Notes under the pieces: model-generated
The model's database searches: none
Told to the model about the DNA's origin: nothing
The model's input: the letters and a program-made list of their open reading frames with translations, nothing else
Program-made: the position numbers and the translations under genes
Source: DATCZS01 sp036525795
GTDB taxonomy: Bacteria; Actinomycetota; Acidimicrobiia; Spongiisociales; ZC4RG35
Assembly (NCBI GenBank): GCA_036525795.1
Contig: DATCZS010000173.1
Span: forward strand, 1-24,470
Reading direction: 5' to 3'
Length of the DNA stretch: 24,470 nucleotides
Part shown: piece after piece, positions 8,871 through 15,973 of the stretch
Layout of the letters: each line of letters begins with the position of its first letter
Numbering within the stretch: the first letter of the stretch is position 1

Positions 8871-9848
8871 GTGATCTCTGAATCGATCGAACGACATGTG
8901 CGCGTCCCGGCGAATCACCTCATGCTCGAGCTGCTCGGCGTCGGTGACGTCAACCTCCGCACCCTCGAGGGTTTCTTCCCCTCGGTGCGGATCGTGGCGC
9001 GTGGCAACGAGATCGGATTGAACGGACCGGAGGAACACGTCGCCACGGTGGAGACCGTGATCGACGAGCTCCTCATCCTGGTGCAAGAAGGCCAGTCGCT
9101 CGGCGACGGCCGGGTGCACTCGGTGGTCCAGATGGTGCGCGACAAGATCCCGTCGCCGTCCGGCGTCCTCACCGAGGGGATTCCGGTGGGTCGGGGCAAG
9201 GTGGTGAGGGCGAAGACCCCCAATCAACAGCGCTACATCCAGGCGATCCGCGACAACACGCTGACCTTCGGGATCGGCCCTGCCGGCACGGGCAAGACCT
9301 ACCTGGCGATGGCGGCTGCGGTCGAGTCGCTCCTGTCTGGCTCGGTCCGGCGCATCCTGCTCACCCGACCGGCCGTGGAGGCGGGGGAGCGGCTCGGGTT
9401 CCTTCCGGGCGACCTCTCCCAGAAGATCGACCCGTACCTCCGGCCGCTCTACGACGCGCTGTGGGACATGCTCGGCCCCGATGAGACCGGACGGCTCATC
9501 GACAGGGGCACCATCGAGATCGCCCCGCTCGCCTACATGCGCGGGCGCACGCTCAACGATGCCTGCGTGATCCTCGACGAAGCCCAGAACACCTCACCCG
9601 AGCAGATGAAGATGTTCCTCACCCGGCTCGGGTTCAACTCGAAGATGATCATCACCGGCGACATCACCCAGACCGACCTTCCCTCCCAGCAGCAATCGGG
9701 GCTGCGGATCGTGCGGGGACTCCTGGATGGGATCCCGGGTGTGTCGTTCGTCGAACTGTCTGCTCGCGACGTCGTCCGGCATCGGATCGTGGCGGCGATC
9801 GTCGAGGCGTATCAGCGCTTCGAAGACAACGGGCGGCCGCCACGATGA
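8871..9848 (+). CDS. phoH: PhoH-like ATPase
   Basis: This 325-aa protein belongs to the PhoH/YbeZ family of P-loop ATPases, which are linked to RNA metabolism and ribosome maturation and usually sit beside ybeY. An N-terminal KH-like segment (residues about 8-70) precedes the ATPase core. Walker A GPAGTGKT is at 136-143 and Walker B VILDEAQN at 233-240. LLTRPAVEAGERLGFLPGDL and ITGDITQTDLP are further family motifs. The start codon is GTG without a Shine-Dalgarno, about 20 nt after a predicted transcription start. The stop overlaps the next start by 4 nt (ATGA). Confidence 0.93.
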   Translation: MISESIERHVRVPANHLMLELLGVGDVNLRTLEGFFPSVRIVARGNEIGLNGPEEHVATVETVIDELLILVQEGQSLGDGRVHSVVQMVRDKIPSPSGVLTEGIPVGRGKVVRAKTPNQQRYIQAIRDNTLTFGIGPAGTGKTYLAMAAAVESLLSGSVRRILLTRPAVEAGERLGFLPGDLSQKIDPYLRPLYDALWDMLGPDETGRLIDRGTIEIAPLAYMRGRTLNDACVILDEAQNTSPEQMKMFLTRLGFNSKMIITGDITQTDLPSQQQSGLRIVRGLLDGIPGVSFVELSARDVVRHRIVAAIVEAYQRFEDNGRPPR

Positions 9849-12391
9849 GGATCACGGTGCTCCGTTCGCTTTCGCTGGTTGCCGCCGTCGGGTTGATGGC
9901 CCTGGTCCTCGCCGTCGGGAGCGACCTGTCGGGAACGGGTCTGGAGCCGGGCGCCCAGGCTCCCAGGGACTTCTTCGCCGAACGCACCGCCGAGGTTCCT
10001 GATCCGATCGCCACGGCCGCCGCCGTCGAAGCCGCACTGGAGGAGTTCGAGCCGGTGTACGTGACCGACCCCGAAGCGGTTGCCTCGATCGAAGAGGCCA
10101 TCGACGCCGTGTTCGCCTCCGCCGTCTCGAACGTGGAAGGTGGTCCCCGGCCGGTCGTCCGTCCCGACTTCTCGGCGCAGACCACCACGACGACAGTCCC
10201 GTTCGACACGACCACCTCCACCGGCGCGGAGGGCGAGCCGCCGCCCGAAGGCGAGGAGGAGGTTCCGGTCGCCCAACTCAACGGCCAGGTCTTCATCGAC
10301 GTCAACGGCGACGGCATCCTTCAGGTCGACGAGCCGCTCTACGGCGTGGCAGACACCGGGTTGGGCGGAGCCCCGATCGTGGCGCTGTCCAACGGCGCCA
10401 CCTACGAGACGGTGACCGCCAACGACGGCACGTTCCAGCTCACGCTGCCGGCCGGATCCATCACCATTGCGATCGACCCCGTCGGCTCGTTCCCTGCCGG
10501 TTTCATCTTCTCCACCTCCACGTTCCAACAGGACGTCGAGTGCGCAGCGGACGAGCAGTGTGACGTGTTCCCGATCGGCGTCACCGGCAACGTTCGCACG
10601 CTGGACGAGCAGGTGGCATCGATGCGGGACCAGTACGCCTTCCTGGGAGACGAAACGCTCTTCACACTGGCGAGCATCGCCACGGGCGACGTGTTCCGGG
10701 TCGCACTGGGCGAACGGCCGAGGATGCTGTTCGTCAACAACGCCGCCATCGATCGCGTGCGAGACGTGATCGAGACCGAGATCAGGGATCAGGCCGAACT
10801 CGACGCCGCCAAGAACAACGTCGTGCGGAACCCTCCGTTCGTCGTGCTTCCAGACGGCACCAGGGACGATGCGGCCTCGGCGGCGGCAGCCGAAATCGTC
10901 TCCAGCCGGCTTCAGATCACCGAGCAGATCGATGAGGCAGCCACCGACTCGGCGCGCCAGGAGGTGATCGACTCGGTGCCCCAGGAGACCCAGCCCTTCG
11001 AGGCGGGAGACTTGATCGTCCGCACGGGGGAGGAGCTCACCGAGTTCCAGATCGATGCCATCGGGCGAACCGGCGCCCTCACGGGCCGCACGCTGCGCCG
11101 GGCGGCGCTGGTGGGAGTGCTCGTGATGATGGTGGCCTCGCTCGGTTTCTACCTCGCACGGTTCCGGCCCAACTTCTGGCACTCCCCGCGCATGGTGGCC
11201 TTGTGGGCATTGCTGCTGGTTTTGGGGGCCGGAGCGGTGCGGCTGGCGATCTACCTCGAGCCCCGCGCGGGCACGTACTACGTGCTGCCGGCGGTGGCCT
11301 TCGGCTACCTGGCGGCGGTGCTGTTCGACAACCGGATGGGCACGCTGATGGCGCTGGCGATGGCGATGCTGGCGGCGGTGGGCACCGAGCAGGCGGGAGT
11401 GGCGGTGTTCGGGCTGCTGGCGACGCTCGCACCGATCGGGTTCGTCTCGAAGGTCTCCACCAGACGGGCCTTCCGCAACTCGGTGGTGGTGTCGTCGGTC
11501 GCGGTGGCCGTGATCGCGGGCACCGCCACATGGTTCTTCGACACCGGAGTGGACTCCAGCTTGCTCGAATCGGTCGGTCTCGCCACCGGGTGGGCGTTCG
11601 TGGCCGCCCTCGTGGCCTCCCTCGTCGCGCTGGCGACGATGCCGTTCTTCGAGTCGGCCTTCGATGTGACCACGACGCTCCGGTTGCTCGAACTGACCGA
11701 CCGCAATCACGAGGCGCTGCAGGTGCTCCAGGAGAAGGCGTTCGGCACGTTCAACCACTCGCTCATGGTGGGCACGCTCGCCGACGCCGCCGCCAAGACC
11801 ATCGGCGCCAACAACCTCCTCGCCAGGGCCGCCGCCTACTTCCACGACCTCGGCAAGACCGAGAACCCCACGTACTACATCGAAAACCAGTTCGGCATCC
11901 CCAACCCGCACGACGAGCTCGTGCCGGAGGAGTCCGCCAAGATCATCAGGGCCCATGTCACGGACGGGATACGTCTCGCCGCTCGCTACAGGATCCCTTC
12001 CGAGGTGGCCGAAGGGATCCTCGCCCACCACGGCGACGCGATCATGCGCTACTTCTACGAGAAGGCCCGTCAATATCACGGGACCGAATCGGTGAACCCG
12101 GACGACTACCGGCACGCCGGGCACAAGCCCCGAACCCGTGAGATGGCGATCGTGATGATGGCCGACTCCGTGGAGGGAGCGTGCCGTGCGGTGTTCTCCG
12201 AGGAGGAGCCGACCACAGAGGCGATCACCAAGGTCGTGAACCGCGTGATCGACGAGAAGGTCGGAGACGGTCAGCTCAACGACTGCAACCTCACGCTGGC
12301 CGAACTGACGACCGTGCGCTCTGCCTTCATCGAGGCGCTGGTTGGTCACTACCATCAGCGCATTCAGTACCCGAACTTCCCTGGCATCTGA
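9845..12391 (+). CDS. PgpH-type 7TM HD-domain (c-di-AMP) phosphodiesterase with inserted SdrD/Cna-B-like module
   Basis: This 848-aa membrane protein has the PgpH/YqfF layout. A TM helix (residues about 5-25) is followed by an extracytoplasmic 7TMR-HDED domain, then several TM helices (about 418-605), and a cytoplasmic HD domain with FNHSLMVG (His638), YFHDLGK (His667-Asp668), LAHHGD and MMADSVEGACRA. Known relatives hydrolyse c-di-AMP to pApA. The extracytoplasmic domain is split. After a Thr/Pro/Glu-rich linker (about 110-142) comes a beta module with DVNGDGILQVDEP (152-164), TVTANDGTFQLTLPAG and a Cys233-x5-Cys239 pair, resembling SdrD B / Cna-B folds with a calcium loop. HDED sequence resumes near residue 250. 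The ATG overlaps phoH. The gene between phoH and ybeY recalls the Firmicutes phoH-yqfF order. Confidence 0.88.
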   Translation: MRITVLRSLSLVAAVGLMALVLAVGSDLSGTGLEPGAQAPRDFFAERTAEVPDPIATAAAVEAALEEFEPVYVTDPEAVASIEEAIDAVFASAVSNVEGGPRPVVRPDFSAQTTTTTVPFDTTTSTGAEGEPPPEGEEEVPVAQLNGQVFIDVNGDGILQVDEPLYGVADTGLGGAPIVALSNGATYETVTANDGTFQLTLPAGSITIAIDPVGSFPAGFIFSTSTFQQDVECAADEQCDVFPIGVTGNVRTLDEQVASMRDQYAFLGDETLFTLASIATGDVFRVALGERPRMLFVNNAAIDRVRDVIETEIRDQAELDAAKNNVVRNPPFVVLPDGTRDDAASAAAAEIVSSRLQITEQIDEAATDSARQEVIDSVPQETQPFEAGDLIVRTGEELTEFQIDAIGRTGALTGRTLRRAALVGVLVMMVASLGFYLARFRPNFWHSPRMVALWALLLVLGAGAVRLAIYLEPRAGTYYVLPAVAFGYLAAVLFDNRMGTLMALAMAMLAAVGTEQAGVAVFGLLATLAPIGFVSKVSTRRAFRNSVVVSSVAVAVIAGTATWFFDTGVDSSLLESVGLATGWAFVAALVASLVALATMPFFESAFDVTTTLRLLELTDRNHEALQVLQEKAFGTFNHSLMVGTLADAAAKTIGANNLLARAAAYFHDLGKTENPTYYIENQFGIPNPHDELVPEESAKIIRAHVTDGIRLAARYRIPSEVAEGILAHHGDAIMRYFYEKARQYHGTESVNPDDYRHAGHKPRTREMAIVMMADSVEGACRAVFSEEEPTTEAITKVVNRVIDEKVGDGQLNDCNLTLAELTTVRSAFIEALVGHYHQRIQYPNFPGI

Positions 12392-12418
12392 CGTGGACGA
12401 TCCCTCCCCTCGAAGTCC

Positions 12419-12423
12419 GGAGG
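12419..12423 (+). promoter_or_regulatory. Ribosome binding site of ybeY
   Basis: GGAGG lies 7 nt before the ATG at 12431. It is one of the few strong Shine-Dalgarno sites in the window. It follows the only real gap (39 nt) inside the phoH-era operon. Confidence 0.65.
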
Positions 12424-12430
12424 TCGGTCG

Positions 12431-12895
12431 ATGACGGTGAATGTCATCGACGACCAGGACCGCAGCTTCGACCGCGAGTCTCTCGTCTCCCTGGCCGAGA
12501 TGGTGCTTGCGTCCGAAGGCTTCCCTTCCGAGACCGGCGTCGATATCACCGCGGTGACCGACGTTGCGATCGAACAACTCCACGTCACCCACATGGGACT
12601 CGCCGGTCCGACCGATGTGCTGTCGTTCCCGCTGGAGGCCTTGACGCGTGGAGAGGTTCCCGAGATCAGAGCCGGGCAGGCGCCCATCCATCTGGGCGAC
12701 GTGGTGCTCGCACCCGACTACATCGCCCGTCAGGCCGAACGACTCGACGTGGCGTTCGCAGACGAGATGGCGCTGATGGTGGTCCACGGGATCCTTCATC
12801 TGATGGGGTGGGATCACGAGGACGACGCCGAAGCCGAGCAGATGGAGGCTCGCGAACGGGCGCTGCTGGCCAAGGTGGGGGTGGATAGGCGATGA
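12431..12895 (+). CDS. ybeY: Endoribonuclease / rRNA maturation factor YbeY
   Basis: This 154-aa zinc metalloprotein takes part in 16S rRNA 3'-end maturation and 70S quality control. The zinc motif HGILHLMGWDH gives His119, His123 and His129. The family motif GPTDVLSFPLE comes before it, then HLGDVVLAPDYIARQA. Length and start are standard. The stop overlaps the corC start by 4 nt (ATGA). Its usual partners phoH and era are in the same operon. Confidence 0.96.
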   Translation: MTVNVIDDQDRSFDRESLVSLAEMVLASEGFPSETGVDITAVTDVAIEQLHVTHMGLAGPTDVLSFPLEALTRGEVPEIRAGQAPIHLGDVVLAPDYIARQAERLDVAFADEMALMVVHGILHLMGWDHEDDAEAEQMEARERALLAKVGVDRR

Positions 12896-14085
12896 CTCTG
12901 GTCGGCATCGGTTTCAGCCTCGCCATCGTCATGCTCGCGGGGATCGTGCGCTCCGGCGGAGCCTCGCTCGTGCGAACCGCCAGGGCAGACGCCATCCACG
13001 ACGCAGCCGAGGGCACGGTCGGAGCGGCCACCGTTGCCCGACTCCTGGACGACAGGGACCTCATCATCCCCGGGATCAACATCGTTCACGCCGCCCTCCT
13101 GGTGACCGCCGCCATCTCCGGGACGTGGGCGCTCAACGCCTCATTCGAGGGCGTCTGGACGGCGGTGTCGCTCGTGTCGCTCGGCCTGGTGTTGATCGTG
13201 ATCGGCGATCTCCTCCCCAGGACCGTCGGCCGATCCCGCCCGCGGGCGCTCGCGTACCGGCTGGCTCCGATTCTCTCGCTCTCGATCTCGGTCGGCAGCC
13301 GGGCCGCCGACATCATCTACGACGACGAGGGCGAGGACGAGGACGACTACGACGAACAGGACGAGGGCGAGGTCGCGCTGATCACATCGGTCCTCGAGTT
13401 CACCGACACCATCGTCCGCGAGGTGATGGTTCCCCGTCCCGACATGGTCACCGTCGAAGCGGCGGCGCCCCTTGCATCCCTGTTTGCCGTGTTCGAAGAG
13501 CACGGCTTCTCACGGATCCCGGCGGTGGGCGATGGAATCGACGACGTCCTCGGAGTGGTGATCGTCAAAGACCTCCTCCCGCCGCTTGCGTCCAACACAC
13601 TGCCCGAGACGGTCGCCGAGGTCATGCGGCCGATCGATTTCGTGCCGGAGACAAAGCGGGTGTTCGATCTCCTCCGGGAGATGCAGGCCTCCAAGTCCCA
13701 CATGGCGGTGGTGGTCGACGAGTACGGAGGGACGGCAGGTCTGGTCACGATCGAGGATCTCCTCGAGGAGCTGGTGGGTGAGATCGTCGACGAGTACGAC
13801 GAGGACGAGCTGTTGTTCGAGCAGCGCGACGACGGTTCATTCATCGTCGACGGGCGCATGCCGGTGTCCGACCTCGCCGAGATGATCGGAAGCGAGCTAC
13901 CGGCCGAGGAGTGGGACACCGTGGGCGGGCTCGTGCTGGGGCTGGCCGGACGGGTCCCGGTGGAAGGTGAGGTCTTCGAGGTGGAGGACGTGCAGGTGGA
14001 GGTGGTCCGGGTCCAGGGCCGCCGTGTGGCGGCAACCCACGTCAAGCGGCTCGAACTCGAACCGACGTCAGAGGATTCTGGGTGA
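12892..14085 (+). CDS. CNNM/CorC/HlyC-family membrane protein with CBS pair
   Basis: This 397-aa protein belongs to the DUF21-CBS-CorC_HlyC family, whose members act in magnesium and other cation homeostasis. Three hydrophobic stretches (about residues 1-20, 60-85, 90-110) form a short DUF21 part. The linker FTDTIVREVMVPRPDMVTV leads into two CBS domains (about 180-300; second one with HMAVVVDEYGGTAGLVTIEDLLEELVGEI). The C-terminal CorC_HlyC domain starts near FIVDGRMPVSDL. Residues 144-160 are an acidic run with 13 Asp/Glu in 17, where relatives normally have a charged helical linker. The start overlaps ybeY and the stop overlaps era, each by 4 nt. Confidence 0.9.
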   Translation: MTLVGIGFSLAIVMLAGIVRSGGASLVRTARADAIHDAAEGTVGAATVARLLDDRDLIIPGINIVHAALLVTAAISGTWALNASFEGVWTAVSLVSLGLVLIVIGDLLPRTVGRSRPRALAYRLAPILSLSISVGSRAADIIYDDEGEDEDDYDEQDEGEVALITSVLEFTDTIVREVMVPRPDMVTVEAAAPLASLFAVFEEHGFSRIPAVGDGIDDVLGVVIVKDLLPPLASNTLPETVAEVMRPIDFVPETKRVFDLLREMQASKSHMAVVVDEYGGTAGLVTIEDLLEELVGEIVDEYDEDELLFEQRDDGSFIVDGRMPVSDLAEMIGSELPAEEWDTVGGLVLGLAGRVPVEGEVFEVEDVQVEVVRVQGRRVAATHVKRLELEPTSEDSG

Positions 14086-14978
14086 GATCCGGCTTCGTGC
14101 CGGTGGTGGGACGCCCCAACGTGGGCAAGTCGACCCTCGTCAACCGGCTGGTCGGCTCCAAGGTGGCGATCACCTCTTCCCGCCCTCAGACCACGCGCAA
14201 CACGATTCGAGGTGTGGTCACCGGCCGCGACGGCGGAGACGTCAAGTGGCAGATCGTCCTGATCGACACCCCCGGGCTCCACCGGCCGCGCACCGAACTC
14301 GGCAACCGTCTGAACGCGATGGTCTACGGGACCCTGGCGGAGGCAGACGTGGTGGTGTTCCTTCTCGATGCCACCCAGCTCATCGGTCCGGGAGATCGCC
14401 GGATCGCAGGGCGCCTGGCGGAGGCGGGGACCGACGTCGTGGTGGCGGTGAACAAGGTCGATGTCGCCTCCGACGCCGAGGTGGTAGCCCACCTGGCGGA
14501 GGCAGGGGAGTGGGAGTTCGCCGCCTACGTCCCGCTGAGCGCCAAAGACGGTATGAACGTCCAGCCGCTCCTCGATGAGCTGGTGGCGCGGTTGCCGGAG
14601 GGACCCCAGTACTTCCCGGCGGACGCGGCCTCCGATCAGCCCGAACACGTCCTGGTGGGTGAGATCGTGCGCGAGAAGTTCCTCGAGCGTCTGCACGACG
14701 AGTTGCCCCACTCGCTGCTGGTGATCACCGAGGACATCGAAACGGGGGATGACGGTGTGGTGCGGGTCTCCGGCCGCGTCGTCGTGGAACGGCGCTCGCA
14801 GAAGGGGATCGTGATCGGCAAGGGCGGCTCGATGCTCAAAGAGGCCGGGTCGGAGGCCAGACAGGAGCTCGAGATCCTCTTCGGACGCCGGGTGCACCTC
14901 GAGCTCCGCGTGACGGTCGAGCCCGACTGGCAGCGTCGGCCCCAGCTGCTGGATCGGCTGGGTTTCGACCGCGGCTGA
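14082..14978 (+). CDS. era: GTPase Era
   Basis: This 298-aa ribosome-assembly GTPase binds the 3' end of 16S rRNA. G1 GRPNVGKST is at residues 10-18, the effector segment SSRPQTTRNTIRGV follows, then DTPGLHRPR and NKVD (124-127). The KH domain has the GKGG loop at 246-249, in VIGKGGSMLKEAG. The C-terminus is typical (VTVEPDWQRRPQLLDRLGF). The start is GTG within a GTGA overlap with the preceding gene, so it is probably translationally coupled. It is the last gene of the phoH-era operon. Confidence 0.97.
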   Translation: MRSGFVPVVGRPNVGKSTLVNRLVGSKVAITSSRPQTTRNTIRGVVTGRDGGDVKWQIVLIDTPGLHRPRTELGNRLNAMVYGTLAEADVVVFLLDATQLIGPGDRRIAGRLAEAGTDVVVAVNKVDVASDAEVVAHLAEAGEWEFAAYVPLSAKDGMNVQPLLDELVARLPEGPQYFPADAASDQPEHVLVGEIVREKFLERLHDELPHSLLVITEDIETGDDGVVRVSGRVVVERRSQKGIVIGKGGSMLKEAGSEARQELEILFGRRVHLELRVTVEPDWQRRPQLLDRLGFDRG

Positions 14979-15008
14979 ATGGTCCCTGGTCAGCCGGAAA
15001 CCCGGCGG

Positions 15009-15014
15009 TAGGGT
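15009..15014 (+). promoter_or_regulatory. Candidate -10 hexamer of the SirB1-family gene (leaderless type)
   Basis: TAGGGT lies 8 nt before the ATG at 15023, with no Shine-Dalgarno between. A small GC hairpin (GCCGG and CCGGC, 14993-15006) stands immediately before it, after era. Confidence 0.35.
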
Positions 15015-15022
15015 TTGCGGCG

Positions 15023-15649
15023 ATGGCGACGATCATCGACCGAGCCGAACGAGTTGCCGCCCTGGCCGCATCTGACAAGCTTGCTGAAGCTGCCCTCGAG
15101 CTGGCGCGATTCCGCTTCCCGTCCCTCGATGCGTCGGTGTCGCTGGGCGCCATCGAGGCGCTGGCGGCGCGGGTGGAGGGGAACACCCACCTCGCCCTGC
15201 GCCGTGTGATCGCAATCTCCGCCGGGTTCGGTGGCAACGTCGACGACTACTACAACCCGGACAATTCGTTCATCAACCGAGTGATCGAGACGCGCCGCGG
15301 AATCCCCATCTCGCTGTCGATCCTGTGGATCGAGGTCGGCCGTCTCGCCGGCATCGAGACGGTCGGAGTGGGGCTGCCAGGCCACTTCGTCGTCTACGCC
15401 GGTGGACAGATGGTCGATCCGTTCCACTATGGCGAGGCGATCGGAGCGGACGAGGCGGCGGCGTTGGTGGCGGCGGCGTTCGGCGGGGAACCCCGGCTGG
15501 ACCGCTCATGGCTTGCACCTGTCGGGCCGGTGGCGATCGTGGACCGGCTGGCCGGGAATCTCGAGTCGATCTACGAGAACGCCGGTGACGCCGCCAACCT
15601 CGAGTGGGTGCGGGAGTGTCGCCGTGCCCTGTCGGCGGCCCACGGCTGA
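15023..15649 (+). CDS. SirB1 / transglutaminase-like family protein
   Basis: This 208-aa protein carries the SirB1 (transglutaminase-like superfamily) core: GNVDDYYNPDNSFINRVIE, TRRGIPISLSILWIEVGRLAG, and VGVGLPGHFVVY followed by MVDPFHYGEAI. The function of this family is not established. The only cysteine is near the C-terminus (VRECRRAL), outside the core, so a thiol transglutaminase or protease mechanism is unlikely. At 208 aa it is shorter than typical members (about 270) and lacks most of the TPR-like tail. It follows era by 44 bp and converges on a pterin dehydratase gene 7 bp away. Confidence 0.8.
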   Translation: MATIIDRAERVAALAASDKLAEAALELARFRFPSLDASVSLGAIEALAARVEGNTHLALRRVIAISAGFGGNVDDYYNPDNSFINRVIETRRGIPISLSILWIEVGRLAGIETVGVGLPGHFVVYAGGQMVDPFHYGEAIGADEAAALVAAAFGGEPRLDRSWLAPVGPVAIVDRLAGNLESIYENAGDAANLEWVRECRRALSAAHG

Positions 15650-15656
15650 CAGAACG

Positions 15657-15935
15657 TCAGGCCAGGGCGTCTGCCACTGCCGCCAAATCGGTGTCCTTCT
15701 CGGTGAGGCCGCCTTCGGAGTGTGTGCTGAGGGCCAGCGTGACCGTGTTCCAGCGGATGTCGATATCGGGATGATGGTCGGCTCGCTCCGCCGCCAGCGC
15801 CACCCGCGTCACGAACCCCATGGCATGGGAGAAGTCGCCGAAGCGAAAGGACCGCCGGATGGTCTCGTCGTCCAGCACCCAGTCGGGATGCGAGGCGATG
15901 AATTCCTGACGCTGTCGTTCACTGAGGAGGGCCAT
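15657..15935 (-). CDS. 4a-hydroxytetrahydrobiopterin (pterin-4a-carbinolamine) dehydratase
   Basis: This 92-aa protein matches the PCD/DCoH family, which dehydrates 4a-hydroxy-tetrahydropterin to the quinonoid dihydropterin and so recycles pterin cofactors. The signature HHPDIDIRWNTVTLALSTH is intact, followed by GGLTEKDTDLA. I chose the ATG at 15935 (MALLSERQRQEF), which matches family N-termini; an in-frame ATG at 15953 adds six residues. It lies 38 bp after the ABC permease gene on the same strand, so it may be the last gene of that operon. No aromatic amino acid hydroxylase is in the window. Confidence 0.9.
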   Translation of the reverse strand: MALLSERQRQEFIASHPDWVLDDETIRRSFRFGDFSHAMGFVTRVALAAERADHHPDIDIRWNTVTLALSTHSEGGLTEKDTDLAAVADALA

Positions 15936-15973
15936 GGGCCGATGTTGGCACATCGCGGGTCATCTCGACGGGG

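Noticed and set aside
10000..10260. Repetitive-looking Ala/Glu and Thr-rich codons in the PgpH-type gene as a DNA repeat or frameshift.
   Set aside because: The reading frame is intact across the stretch and it encodes a linker to the inserted module; there is no tandem DNA repeat unit.
9812..12817. A 1001-codon open frame on the minus strand opposite the PgpH-type gene and ybeY.
   Set aside because: It is antisense to two well-supported genes, is rich in His, Arg and Gly, and has no recognisable domain. Such frames are common in high-GC DNA.
13347..14897. A 516-codon open frame on the minus strand opposite corC and era.
   Set aside because: Composition changes to Ser/Thr/Arg runs and it mirrors the codon structure of the real genes; no family features.
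14993..15006. Small hairpin (GCCGG and CCGGC) after era as a terminator.
   Set aside because: Only 5 bp of stem and no T tract; it abuts the candidate -10 of the next gene, so it is too weak to call.
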